A stretch of 64,000 nt of DNA from Ilex aquifolium (GCA_951799425.1 OX637401.1:18129501-18193500); one strand, 5' to 3'; shown: positions 35,001-44,866, counted from the first letter of the stretch. The notes: generated by a model from the letters alone, not told the origin. A program made the numbers and translations.

Positions 35001-36041
35001 AGGAGCAACTATGATAGTTGTGTTTATTTTAAAATGCTTGGTGATGATTCTTTTGTAATTCTGATGCTTTATGTTGATGATATGTTAATTGCTTCAAATA
35101 ACATGCATGAGATAAATTCGTTAAAGTCCAGATTATGGAAGGAATTTGATATGAAGGATCTAGGCGCTGCTAAAAAGATTCTTGGAATGGAAATCCGGAG
35201 AGACAGGAAAAATGGCAAACTATGGATATCACAAAAGAAATATGTGGAGAAGGTGCTAGAGAGGTTTAGCATGGGTAATTCTAAACCTGTTAATACTCCT
35301 CTAGCTAACCACTTTAAATTATCTGCAAGATCGTGTCCTTCAACAGATAATGAAGTGGAAGAAATGTCTCATGTGCCGTACGCCAGTGCTGTGGGAAGTC
35401 TAATGTATGCCATGGTTTGCAGTAGACCAGACATCTCACAGGCAGTTAGTATTGTCAGTAAGTACATGGATAATCCGGGTAAGGAGCACTGGAATGCAGT
35501 TAAGTGGATATTCAGATACTTGAGAGGTACGGTGGATTTCGGTATCTTGTATCAGAGACAAGATGAAACAGGACAAGTTGTGGGGTATGTTGATGCAGAC
35601 TATGCAGGTGATCTGGACAAACGAAGATCCACTACAGGGTACGTATTTACACTTGCAGGTGGACCTATCAGTTGGAAAGCTATGCTTCAATCGACTCCCG
35701 CTTTATCTACAACTGAAGCGGAATACATGGCAACGGTGGAAGCTGCCAAGGAGGCTTTGTGGTTGACAGGTTTGGTCAAGGAACTAGGATTGAAGCAGGA
35801 AAGTTTGGAGTTGTATTGTGATAGCCAAAGTGCAATTCATTTGGCTAGGAATCAAGTTTATCATGCCAGGACAAAGCACATTGACGTGAGGTATCATGCT
35901 CTCCGAGAGTGGGTAGAAGAAGGCAAGGTGAATTTGATGAAAGTTCATACAGAGAACAATGCAGCTGATATGATGACGAAGCCGGTCACTTCACAAAGGT
36001 TTAAGCATTGCTTAAACTTGATCAATCTTTCGCACTGTTAG
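32055..36041 (+). CDS. Copia-2 gag-pol polyprotein
   Basis: About 1328 residues from ATG 32055 to TAG 36039-36041, without interruption. In order: UBN2-type gag (AIRLCM, SLTNKLLLKKQLY), CCHC knuckle CYYCHKEGHLKRDC (about residue 240), aspartic protease LDSGCSYHM, GAG pre-integrase LWHLRLGHMSEKGL, integrase with HSDVWGP, RTDNGTEY and QNGVAERMNR, RVT_2 with YVDDMLIAS, and RNase H with YVDADYAGD and STTEAEYMA. All catalytic motifs are present. Function: reverse transcription of its own RNA in virus-like particles, and integration. Silencing state cannot be seen from sequence. Confidence 0.96.
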   Translation: MTGRRISMGKFEVDLFDGKINFSLWQSTMKDILVQQGLVKALDGIEKKPATMTKEDWDELEMKAVSAIRLCMAPEVKYSFLTEKSASELWKKLENIYMSKSLTNKLLLKKQLYQLRMEEGTNLFDHLNVFNKIITQLINVEVTVGEEDKAIVLLASLPHSYDALVTTLLVGKNTLNVDEVTAVLLETEAFKKPGNSSQAEGLVAKSELSQQRGRSNRKDTGNRGRSRSKSRGKSNGKYKCYYCHKEGHLKRDCNQRRQDLEGKGKSPNSDQAGIAQDSLNGNGDLLSVTTGMNYLADKWILDSGCSYHMCPYREWFDTYKPYNGGTVLMGNDSVCKTIGIGTIKIKMFDGMIRTLSDVRHVPDLKKNLISLGTLDSNSFTFTATGGVLKVVKGAMVVMKGKRQGNLYTLVGSTVTGGAAVTTSLDPGTDDTILWHLRLGHMSEKGLQELHKRSLLDGVKTCKLNFCKYCLYGKQCRVSFKAGQHTSKDVLEYIHSDVWGPAPIPSKGGAVYFVTFIDDFSRKVWVYFMKHKNEVFDIFKQWKAEVEKQTGKQVKYLRTDNGTEYTLREFRRYCEMEGISRHYTTPGGPQQNGVAERMNRTLLEKARCMRIHADLPKSFWAEAVNMACYIVNRSPSSAINAQVPEEVWIGKPVNYSNMRIFGCPAYVHVQEYQRSKLDPKSKQCIFVGYEKGVKGYKVWDPVARKVFVSRDVIFNEEHMLNLKEKGVDKEVEAHVDKFSVQVEPDVTQEPSGEDDAPTSSQEATSSSDDRQQEPTTLAAGREKRTQKAPVRYGFEDMVSFALTVGSGDPSYFQEAVKSKENEKWMLAMMDEMESLHKNNTWELVEKPKGRKVIGCKWVYRKKEPTTENEGEKFKARLVAKGYRQVEGIDYNEIFSPVVKHSSIRVMLAMVAMLDLELQQLDVKTAFLHGELEEEIFMEQPEGFKEQDKEHLVCKLKRSLYGLKQSPRQWYRRFDSFMVDIGYMRSNYDSCVYFKMLGDDSFVILMLYVDDMLIASNNMHEINSLKSRLWKEFDMKDLGAAKKILGMEIRRDRKNGKLWISQKKYVEKVLERFSMGNSKPVNTPLANHFKLSARSCPSTDNEVEEMSHVPYASAVGSLMYAMVCSRPDISQAVSIVSKYMDNPGKEHWNAVKWIFRYLRGTVDFGILYQRQDETGQVVGYVDADYAGDLDKRRSTTGYVFTLAGGPISWKAMLQSTPALSTTEAEYMATVEAAKEALWLTGLVKELGLKQESLELYCDSQSAIHLARNQVYHARTKHIDVRYHALREWVEEGKVNLMKVHTENNAADMMTKPVTSQRFKHCLNLINLSHC

Positions 36042-36140
36042 GTTGACGGAACATCCCAATGTGTGGGGATGGGCATCTGTATTAAGATGCGGACCTGATG
36101 TTTCAGGTGGAGGACATTAAATTCTCGCCAAGGTGGAGAT

Positions 36141-36752
36141 TGTTGACTGAAGGTGGCTATGATGGACAGCTATGGTGGCTCAAATTTCCAAGTTCGGCGC
36201 AGTTGTTGCAGGAGACACAATCCTGACAAGATCTGCTCCTTTATTGCTGAAGGAGAGAGAGAGAGAAAGCAGACTTGACGAGGGTTGCTGCAAAAGTCAA
36301 GGAGGAAAAAAGCAAATGATTAAAAAATCTGATTTTTTATCATTTGAACTATTAACCTTGAAGCTTCATTTATCTACCAAAGTGCCATTGGTTTAAGCCT
36401 ATAAATGAGCATCCATTCTTCAGTCTGCAACATCTGAAAAGTGTGTAGTGAGAGTGCAATAACAAAGCTCTCTGTTGTAATTTTTCATATTGAGTGGTAA
36501 GATTCGAGTGGGGTGTACAAGGGTATAAAATAGCTCGGGTTTGGGATATAAAATTCGAGAGGTGAGGCTTGTACTGTGTACTCATTTTTCTCAATAGTGA
36601 AAAAGGTGACTGGATCACGGATCGTGGACGTAGGCAGGAGTTTTGCCGAACCACGTAAATATCGGTGTTCTTTCTTTGTGTTTTGGTTTTGATTATTTTA
36701 ATTTATTTTCTCGTTATCGTACTGACAAATTTGCTGCGAGTATTTCCCAACA
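36141..36752 (+). repeat. 3' LTR of Copia-2
   Basis: 612 bp, apparently identical to 31355-31966. It follows the polypurine tract directly and ends CCCAACA before TSD ATTCA. Confidence 0.96.
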
Positions 36753-36986
36753 ATTCACACTCTTGACTTTTGTTTCAACAATTCCCAAAAGGTCAAGCTG
36801 TTGGTCCACTATCAACTTCCTGGCTTCTTCCTGACTTTAGAATTTGCTCCTACGCTATAGTGCAATTTATTGGTGATCATTGCATCATATAATGCAAGAG
36901 AGAATATGTGGATTATGACATTGTCATAAGTTAATTTTACGCGACATGACGGTGTGATGTTAATGTTACATTGAATATTTACTCAC

Positions 36987-37256
36987 CTGTAAGTCATTTG
37001 AGCCTTTTTGCACGAATCTATGATTAGCGTTTGGAGACCAATAAGACCTCTAATACTCTCTGGCAGGGTATAAATATGGTTTGCACTTAAATCTTAGAAC
37101 TACAGAAAGGAGAGGTTACTAAAATCCAATGGGAAACCATCATTACATAGATTGCGGCCTGCATGACATAATTTTTCTAGAGGGCATGGCAAAGAAGCTG
37201 GTAAGATTTTTGAACTTTTTGGGGGGTTTGATACCAAAGACTATGTAATTACACGC
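36987..37256 (-). pseudogene. TNL-A LRR exon remnant
   Basis: Minus-strand reading gives DFSNLS, LSANHIYTLPESIRGLIGLQ, then TLIIDSCKKAQMTYR before a GTGAGT donor (36986). This is plant TNL leucine-rich repeat sequence, and the same text (DFSNLSPLQFL, LSANHI) occurs in TNL-B. A stop after the LSFL segment and frame slips mark decay. LINE-A inserted about 140 bp into the following intron, and a hAT element is inserted at 37265. Confidence 0.8.
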
Positions 37257-37264
37257 CATAGCAC

Positions 37265-37852
37265 TAGGGTATCCATGGCCGGGACGGGCTAGGCCTAAAA
37301 ATATTTTTCGGGTCGATCCTGGATATGGTTGGTCCAAGTCTTTACCCGGCGAGTTATCGGGCGGGCCAGGCTTCGAGTAGGGATAGACTATTCACAACCC
37401 AACCCGTCACTCATTGGATAGGCCTTTCCAAGCGAGCCTTTTTTTATATATATACAATTTTATTTAAAAAGTTTCTAATTTAATATTTTTGTAAATTATA
37501 TTTGTGAATTAAAAGTAAAGTGAAAATAGACAAAAAGTAAATAATGAATAATTTTATTTAAATAAAATACAATTATATATTGCTACCAAACTTTTAAAAT
37601 TTCAATTGTCAACTTTTTTTCAAACAATTAGGTGGGCGGGCTCTTGGGCAGGGTTTGAACAGGTTTTTATAGGCGGGCTCATGGGCTGGGTTTCGTGCCG
37701 GGTAATGTGTTTGAGGGCAAACCCAAGCCCTCTATAAAAACTCAAGGACATTGGGTTCGGGCGGGTTAATTATCGGGCCTATTAAGTTTGAACCTATTTT
37801 TTTGGGTCAGATAACAGAACAGGTGGACCAACCCGGCCCATTGACACCACTA
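37265..37852. mobile_element. Non-autonomous hAT-type element 2
   Basis: Ends TAGGGTATCCATGGCCGGG and CCCGGCCCATTGACACCACTA-like complement. Flanks CATAGCAC (37257-37264) and CACTGCAC (37853-37860) agree at 6 of 8. The middle is AT-rich, with GGGCGGGCTC motifs towards both ends. No transposase. Confidence 0.65.
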
Positions 37853-38040
37853 CACTGCACAACGTTAAGCCCAAGACTGTCAATAATGATTCCTCAAGCA
37901 TTTTTGTGCAGTTGTGATTTTCTTCATTATGATTACTAAAATTGGTCATGCTTATCTTCCTAATATCGACAAAATATTTAACGTAACAGAGATATCATGT
38001 CATTAATATTAAGTGGTATCACCAACCAATTACAGAATGA

Positions 38041-38210
38041 GAAATACTATGTATCCCAAATTTCTAACCCAAATTTTCATCCCAAATGAAGGGAGACCAT
38101 TGGATGAGTGGATCCCATCAACTTTTTTAAATGGGACCCACTGATCCAATGATCTCCCTTGATTTGGGATGAAAATTTGGGTTATAGATTTGTGATACAC
38201 AGCATTGTTC
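38041..38210. mobile_element. Short palindromic MITE
   Basis: About 170 bp that folds almost end to end: TATCCCAAATTTCTAACCC pairs with the reverse of the right side, and ATTTTCATCCCAAAT with ATTTGGGATGAAAAT. It could form a long hairpin if transcribed. It lies inside the decayed TNL-A. Confidence 0.75.
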
Positions 38211-38384
38211 TTATAGAATATTATGCGAATTTAGTAGGTTAGACTATTCTAATAATTAACAATAACCATATTATCTAATAACTACAAAGTTGAATAGTGG
38301 GGTTTTGCAGTCCTATTTAGTATTTTATTATTAATTGATGATATTATGTGTCAACAATGACATGGTACCACTGTTATACCCAAT

Positions 38385-38545
38385 ATTTTCTCATGTCTAA
38401 GATGAGGTCCTCAACTTTCTTTTGTGCCCTAATATTTAAAAAAAATAAATACTTACAATGGAAGCAAATTAGCAAAGTAAAAAAGAAAAGAGCATCAATA
38501 ATCAACAAGTATGCCCATAGAAAGACTTTATGATGCCATGATCTG
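38385..38545 (-). pseudogene. TNL-A NB-LRR junction exon remnant
   Basis: On the minus strand an intron with a CCTAATATT-type acceptor precedes GGCACAAAAGAAAGTTGAGG, which parallels the GTEKIEGL exon start of TNL-B at about 63290 with one extra base. The intron text beyond it (AATACTTACAATGGAAGC, CATCAATAATCAACAAGTATG) also parallels 63310-63400. Frame is lost. Confidence 0.6.
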
Positions 38546-38789
38546 CTCTACTGTACGTTTTCTAGGCTCCCTAAGCGATTCTTGGCAAACAATTTCTTTT
38601 CATTCCTTTTGAACCAATCGGTTCATTGGCATATGTATACTCACCATAGAGTTATAAGTTACTAAAGTAGTGTATGTCCTGTATACTCTCCATAGATTTA
38701 TAAGGGTACGCAGAAATAGAGAGCCCATGAAAGCAAAGTTTAACTGAGACTAAGCAGCCTAAATCATCTGGTCATGGCACAATTGTAGA

Positions 38790-39547
38790 TAGGGGCGTCC
38801 ATGGTCGGGTTACCCACATATTCGGCGCGAAATTCAATAGACTCGATAATTGGCCCGCCCAAATTCGAGTGCAATATCCTTAAAAAGAGAGCTTGAGTTT
38901 GCCTCCAAACCCATTACTCGGCCCGAAACCCAGCCCAATAGCCCACCTGAAAAAACCCGTTAAAACCCAACCCAAGAACCCACCCGTCAAACCCAGCCCG
39001 CCTACGCTTCATTTAAAAAAAAATTCTACTTTTAGACCATTAAATTTGAAACTTTGAAATAAATATCCCAATGTCGGATTTAAAATTTTAAAAATTTACA
39101 TACTATAAATAATGTATTATTTTTTTTTCATCTATTAAGCATACAAGTTTTAAAGCTTAGAGTAATGCAAATGATAGATAAGTGAGTAGGTGTCAACCTA
39201 GTTGTGATGTATTCATTCAATTGAATGTAGTTCATCCTCTAATCAAAAATAAAATTGTTCATTATTTATTTTTTATCTATTTTGACTAAATTTTTGATTC
39301 AAAAATATAATTTACACAAATATTAAGTTACAAAAATATTCATTATTTTTAAATGAAGTTGTATATAAAAAACCAACGAACAAGTCAGCTCAATAGGCTC
39401 GCGGGTTGGGCTGCGGGTAGCCTACCCCTACCCGAAGCCCAGTCTGGCTCGCCTGATAACTCACTTAGGTAAGGATTTGAACTTACACTACCCAGACCCC
39501 GCCAGAAAAAAAATTCACCGGGTTAGCCCGACCCATGGACACCACTA
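38790..39547. mobile_element. Non-autonomous hAT-type element 3
   Basis: TAGGGGCGTCCATGGTCGGG to CCCATGGACACCACTA, 758 bp. Flanks ATTGTAGA (38782-38789) and ATTATAGA (39548-39555) differ by one base. Same family as element 2 (CCATGGNCGGG ends). Confidence 0.8.
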
Positions 39548-39555
39548 ATTATAGA

Positions 39556-39953
39556 GTTGCATGTGCCCAGTTTTGCGAATTTTGAATTGAAAAAAACCAA
39601 AAAAAAAAAAAGCCAGAACTCTGAAATTACTAAAAGCATTCAATCTAGATTCCATGAAATAGTTCCAAAGGTGGAAAACGTATTGCTCTAATTATTTGCG
39701 ATTAGTTATATGAATTTTATTTTACGATAATAATTTCTATTGGTTGACAAATTATCATATTTCATTTTATTATATCATTTATAGTGGATAATGTTCCCAA
39801 CCTACCCCTCGTATAATCAATAAGTATATCGTATGCCTCTTTCTTATTGGTGCAGTATTAAAATTAAAAAAATCTTATTTTTTAATCATTTTTCCATGGA
39901 AGTATAGCCAACGCAGTCTATCCTGCATTGGATCTCAATTATGGACTCGAATT
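39556..39953. other. No gene recognised
   Basis: AT-rich spacer between hAT element 3 and a solo LTR; an A-run at 39595-39612. Confidence 0.6.
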
Positions 39954-39958
39954 ACATT

Positions 39959-40674
39959 TGATGGCGTAAACCCGCGCGTACGAGCTATGGGATTGGATTG
40001 TGTGTTATGTAGGATCTACGTAGGGCTTGGTATGATATCTGGGCTACAAGGCTCGTGAATTGGTGGATGAATGTTCTAATCAATCCCTCTGTAGTTTGTG
40101 AAATGCAGTAGATATATAGTGGTTCACCGGCTAATGAGCTCGGCTAATCCACTCTCTAATGGAGACTCTTACTCCTCTCTCTTTATTGATAAAAAGTGGA
40201 ATATGTTCCAGCAGAATACTCAGGGTATCAGGGTTTTTCATTCTCTCTCTCTCCATGGAGGCTGTCCTTCCCTTTTATAGCCTCATGCTTACCTCTAATC
40301 CGGAGTTATCTCCTACATTGAAGGGATTATGCTCTATCTTCATCTACAATCTCGGAGTGGCCTTACCTTCCCATAGCTGGCCTCAAACGACGAGATCTTT
40401 GCCCTTCATCGTGGGATTCTTCCCTTGGTTTAAGGAGAGGATCTTGGCGGGTTACGGGTTTTGTGCCTTGGATTGGCTCAGTTTCCGTTATGGATGTGTC
40501 TGCTGTCATCTTGCTGCCTTCTGGTCATTTCTCAATTCGTGTGTTCAGCTAGGAGCTCTAGTGCTAGTTGGAAGAGCTCAGACCCTTGCTGGATGAGCTC
40601 TGCTTGCTCTACCTGAGCTCCCGAGCTGAGCTTACTATCTGAGCTCGCGCCTGGGTTTATTTTAGGCATCATCA
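39959..40674. mobile_element. Solo LTR with perfect 5-bp TSD
   Basis: TGATGGCGTAAACC... to ...AGGCATCATCA, 716 bp, flanked by ACATT at 39954-39958 and 40675-40679. Terminal TGATG/CATCA inverted repeat. It is GC-richer than its surroundings, with GAGCTC motifs at the right. The 145-codon open stretch at 40159-40596 inside it shows no family and is taken as chance. No internal retrotransposon sequence remains. Confidence 0.8.
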
Positions 40675-40679
40675 ACATT

Positions 40680-41007
40680 GTTCCTTAAACTATTGAATTT
40701 TTTATATTGTTCTCCAACTACTTGAATTATTTTAAATTGTCCCAAATAGAAACGTTCATTATTTTTTTGCCCTTAATTAAAGCCGCAATATTTTAATAAA
40801 AAAAGTTGACTGGACAGTTTAAAAAAAGGGGTTGTAATTGAGGGGTTCAATGCGTAACTTTTTCTCAATTTTATGTTGCCAATTCCCTTGCGTCGTGTTC
40901 TAGACTTGTACGAGTCTTGTGACCCGAGGAAAAAAAAAGAAGACAAAAGAAAACTAGTATGGTTGTAGTTTGAGGATGCTGGTCCTTGGCGCCCCTTTTT
41001 GATGAAT
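40680..41007. other. Repeat arm, no gene
   Basis: TTCCTTAAACTATTGAATTT... resembles the single arm at about 12837; nothing coding. Confidence 0.5.
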
Positions 41008-41015
41008 GAGATAGA

Positions 41016-41684
41016 TAGAGGTGACAATCTTAACTCATTAATCATTAATCCGCTTAACTTATCCATAAATAATATGGATTATGAATGGATACTAATTGGG
41101 TTGAGTGTTTATTTTTTTATTAAATAACACAAGTAATAAAATTAAATAAATATACTACTATACCAAAAAAATACACACATTATTACACCAAAAAATACAC
41201 ACATATACACTAGTACACCAAAATATAGACACACTAGTACACCAAAAACACACACTAATACACCACCCATGACCTACGTGGCAACCCACGACCCATGGGT
41301 CAACCCATGGACCAACTCATAGCCCACAATCGACCCGACCTATTATGTGTGTGTGTATGTGTGTGTATTTTTGGTGTATTAGTGTGTATTTTAGTGTATT
41401 AGTGTTTATATTTTTAGTGTATTAGTTTGTGTGTGTTTTGGTGTATTAGTATGTGTGTGTATGTTTGTATTTTTGTGTACTACTAATGTGTGTGTTTGGT
41501 ATACTAATGTGTCTATTAAGAATTTTAATTATTTTATGGGCTAATCGGTTTAACCCAACTCGTTATAAACTTAATTCATTATAACTCATTTACTACATGA
41601 GTGAAAAATGGATTTGATTTATTTTAGGTCAATTCAATTTAACCCAACTCATTACCAACCCAACTCACCCATTTGCCACCTCTA
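41016..41684. mobile_element. Non-autonomous hAT-type element 4 with TG/CA hairpin
   Basis: TAGAGGTGACAATC to TTTGCCACCTCTA, 669 bp, flanked by a perfect 8-bp duplication GAGATAGA (41008-41015 and 41685-41692). The interior has CACCAAAAAATACACACA-type repeats (about 41160-41265) facing TGTGTGTGTATTTTTGGTGT-type repeats (about 41345-41515) in inverted orientation, so the RNA could form a long stem. Confidence 0.85.
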
Positions 41685-41692
41685 GAGATAGA

Positions 41693-42234
41693 CATAGGTT
41701 GAGTGTAAAAATCAACCAAGATGTGATAAATGAGAGAGAGAAGATTGAGAAATGGGATAGAGCTAGAGGGATGCCAATTCAGTGAGTTAGGGTAGAGAAG
41801 CGATCAACCAAAAAGAGATTGAAGAGGAGAGACATAACAACAGTGGCTGAAATTGTGTGCTTGCGTAGCAATTGGTGGATGGGTTTGGGTAAATAATGGA
41901 TAATTTTTGGGAAATTGGTGTGGGATCTTTTTGTTCCTTTTTCCTGAATGTTTTTGTGCTCCTGTCGTTGTGGTGGCAGTGTTGTGTGGTGGTGGTGGGG
42001 GTCTTTGTGTCTTTTGTATGTAAATGTGATTTTATAGACATTGGGTTTGTACCGATACTTTGTAGCGTGTAATTTAGAAGGGCACATGGTGAGTCAACCA
42101 TCTAAGTGTGTTATGCTAAACTCGGTTCTCGTTTGAAAATCACAATATGTACATGTATGTGTGTGGGTTGAATGGCAGGTGGCCAGGGAACAGGGTTGTG
42201 TTTTCGATGGTGTTGTGTGGTGGCTACACAATTA
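41693..42234. other. No gene recognised
   Basis: GT-rich on the plus strand, with overlapping open frames on the minus strand that lack any recognisable motif. Confidence 0.55.
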
Positions 42235-42600
42235 TGGAGGTTTTTCCCAAATCCAGTCTCCCTCAGAACTCATTTCTTCAACCCAGTCACTTTTAAACTT
42301 AATTCTCAGACCCAGTCTTTTTTTAAAAACGTCATTTGTAATGACGTCTTATCCCCTTAAAACGTTATTTTAAATGACAATTTTAATTTGAAATTTTTTG
42401 TCTGAAAACGTCATTTTAAATGACGTTTTTAAAGTCGTCATTAGTAATGACGTTTTTTAGCCTGGAATTTTAAACGGAGCCTAACAGACGTTAAAAAAAA
42501 AATAAAGGGGCAGAAAACGTCATTTGCAATGACGTCTTTAAAAAGGTCATTGCAAATGACATTTTCTGCCCCTTTATGTCTCCAATAATGTTTTCTACCC
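42235..42600 (+). repeat. Dispersed repeat with palindromic TGACGT units, copy A
   Basis: Starts TGGAGGTTTTTCCCAAATCC and carries about six units of the form AACGTCATT-NN-AATGACGTT in some 230 bp (about 42338, 42360, 42405, 42433, 42515 and 42543). The arms are conserved while the centre varies. It is an inverted match to 46741-47055. TGACGT is the core of bZIP (TGA/as-1 type) sites; binding is conjecture. No coding frame is convincing. Confidence 0.75.
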
Positions 42601-42649
42601 CTTAGCCTTTTACAATGTCGTTGTCTTAACCAAAAGTCTTCAACCACCA

Positions 42650-43296
42650 ACTTGTAATAAATTTTACAAAAGCTAATAACTCCACCTTATGTCTCACATC
42701 ATGATTCACCAAACAAAAAAAAATTTAAATAAATTTTAGAATTTAATTCCCTTTTCATAAGAAATATGAACTTATTTTATAATTGAAAATAAAATTTATA
42801 AAAGCATAATTTAATTTCATATTTTTCAATATAAAAACATATTTGTAAAATATGTATTTAATAAAAAAACTTATAAACGTGTTTTGAAAACTCACTTTTA
42901 TATCAAAAAGTATGTAAACCCATGCTTTACTAAGATGCTATAAAAAAAATCTCAATATTATAATCTCACTTCTCATGTCATAAAAGCATCTCAATCTGGA
43001 GGAGCTTTTCCCCAAACTCAGTCGGCCCTAAAATTTTATTTCCCAAACTCAGTATATTTTTAAAAACGTCATTTTAAATGACATTTTTTAAAACGTTTTT
43101 TTTTTAGAAATTTGTTTTGTATATGCTAAAAAATTTATGTATTCCAATTTTATGTTATAAGTTCATTGAACATTTATAGTTGACCCACAAAAGTGAGCAA
43201 AACTTCAAAATATAAAAAAAGATACTTATATATTAAAACAAAACAAATTTATTACATGACACTGTAAGAAATACAGTCTGTCAATATTTTTATTTA
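42650..43296. other. AT-rich spacer with a short third copy of the palindromic repeat
   Basis: At about 43006-43110 the start of the 42235 repeat recurs (CTTTTCCCCAAACTCAGTC, then AAAAACGTCATTTTAAATGA) and breaks off. The rest shows nothing. Confidence 0.6.
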
Positions 43297-43915
43297 TTTA
43301 TTTTTTTAAAAAAAATAAATTTTATTAATATAAACCCAGATTACAAGAAGCAAAGTAAGCAGAACTTTAACAAAAAAGAGAAAGCCATAGTTGGCTTTAA
43401 TCCTTCAAAAGTAAAATTTCAATAAAATTCTTCTTCATGAGTCAAAAACTGCCCAGCAACACCTAAAGAGAACTTGCATCAGTCACCTTCTTTGTTTCTG
43501 GAGAGCAATCAGCATCATCAAAAATCAGCAAGTATAAATCCTCAATTCAAACAAACCAGTTAGCCCTTATCATCAAATACAACCCTCCTCCTTTAGCGCA
43601 GAACAGGCAGACCCAATTGGTCATTTGAGAGAGCAACACGAACATCACAAAGCAACTCTAAAACAACTGAAAAATCCTCTGTTTTTTGTTTTAGCACAGC
43701 ATAAGCAGCCAACCTATCAACAACTCCGTTTGCTTCACGGAAAATATGAACAATCTGAAAATTCAATTTTTGCAACAAGGCTCTGATCTGTCTCAAAAAC
43801 TCCAGGCAATTCCAGGGACAAAAACCAGCTCCCAGCACCGATTTAACCAAAACCAGTGAGTCACATTCGATCAAAAAACCATAACACGAAAACCGTACTG
43901 TAAAATCAACTTCAA
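43297..43915 (-). pseudogene. LINE 3' fragment with RNase H domain
   Basis: Minus-strand frame 43874-43593 reads LIECDSLVLVKSVL, then NCLEFLRQIRALLQKLNF and HIFREANGVVDRLAAYA, the RVT_3 RNase H pattern of plant LINEs. The upstream part (DGLKLILQYGF, about 43918-43880) is one frame away. An A-rich tail lies at about 43300-43320. It is strongly 5'-truncated; no clean TSD. Confidence 0.7.
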
Positions 43916-44745
43916 CCCATCACTTAAGGAGATATTACATGAAAAAAAAATATGAATTTTTGTAATTTTAATTGAAAAATGGAGGTATTACATAAAATTG
44001 GAGAATATAGGCTTTGTAAATGGAAATTAGCAATGCTGGAATTGGATAGTGAATGAACAAGAAATGGTGTTTTCAGCACCGTCATGATCACAGGCAATTT
44101 TCGTGGTAGTTTTCCGTCACAGCTGGTCACATGGGCTACTAATTGTAGATACAAACCCACAAATTCAATATAAAATTGGCATAAAATTAATATGTTTGAA
44201 TTTAATTTTAGTGTTTGTGTATAACAAATGAATATATTTTTTTTTTGTTACAAGATTTGCGCTGACTACTTCTTCGAACTTTGAGCCGATAACTGTAACT
44301 CGATCTAGTTTAAGAACACATCCCTTAAAAAAAAAGAGTGATTGACCTTAACGGGTGTCAGAAATATTGAACATGAGACCTCTTACTTGCAAGAGGGCGG
44401 ACTTGACTACTGAAATGCTCCTATGAGTTATGAATGTACTCTTTAAACCCGACAAAGAATGAGTTCATAAGAAAAGTAACGCGAACCAGCTAAACATACC
44501 TCGTATATGTTATCAATCTTATTATACACAATTATAAATAAATTGACTATGAAAAAGAACAAAATTTTGTAAACACCCAGTAGCAGTACCAGCCCCCTAG
44601 TCACCACACCAGTATATTGTATTCCTAAATTGTGATTATCCTTCCCTCGTCATGCTTTTGAATAGATTTGCTTCTTTTGGTACATTGCAGCATACATACG
44701 GCAATAATTAATTGCTTCATTAATTACACACCCACAATCATAATT
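43916..44745. other. No gene; dispersed repeat at 44236-44420
   Basis: The segment with GCTGACTACTTCTTCGAA, then ATGAGACCTCTTACTTGCAAGAGG, resembles text at 5640-5800 and 10720-10830. This is an old repeat of unknown class. Confidence 0.5.
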
Positions 44746-44866
44746 CAGTGGGGATTGAAAGAACTAATTCCAATCGAAGAGCTAATGCAGTGGGGATTGA
44801 AAGAACTAATTCTGATCGCAGAGCTGAAGTGGGGATTGAAAGAACTAATTCCACTCGATTCAGAGA
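44746..44866 (+). repeat. Three-unit minisatellite of about 40 bp
   Basis: Units start at 44746, 44788 and about 44827, each beginning with a GTGGGGATTGAAAGAACTAA core. Unit lengths of 42, 39 and about 40 keep two frames open (WGLKELIPIEEL or VGIERTNSNRRA). No gene context is visible, and 44867-45286 is otherwise empty. Confidence 0.85.

Larger units (their letters stand above)
31355..36752 (+). mobile_element. Copia-2 LTR retrotransposon, 5398 bp, apparently intact
   Basis: 612-bp LTRs at both ends, TSD ATTCA (31350-31354 and 36753-36757), initiator-Met primer site TGGTATCAGAGC at 31969-31980, and polypurine tract AAGGTGGAGAT at 36130-36140. A single open polyprotein lies between. The element is inserted into LINE-A. 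Domain style and LTR length resemble the Tork/Tnt1 lineage, which I infer from the gag and integrase motifs. Confidence 0.98.
26981..36834 (-). mobile_element. LINE-A (non-LTR retrotransposon), interrupted by Copia-2
   Basis: The 11-bp duplication CTTTAGAATTT stands at 26970-26980 and 36835-36845. Removing Copia-2 leaves about 4.45 kb of LINE on the minus strand: endonuclease, reverse transcriptase, zinc-binding domain, 3' UTR and a short oligo-A. The 5' end is truncated: coding starts directly at the TSD with SQEEARKLIVDQQLD. That stretch continues in frame through VETKVKSVNKDRL once the Copia insert and its TSD are set aside. Confidence 0.95.

Noticed and set aside
40159..40596. 145-codon open frame
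   Set aside because: Lies wholly inside a solo LTR with perfect TSD; no recognisable domain.
41779..42101. Two overlapping minus-strand frames of about 100 codons
   Set aside because: Overlap in different frames, low-complexity His/Thr-rich translation, no domain or splice context.
44746..44866. CRISPR-like spaced repeats
   Set aside because: Plant nuclear context, three diverged units without unique spacers; an ordinary minisatellite.
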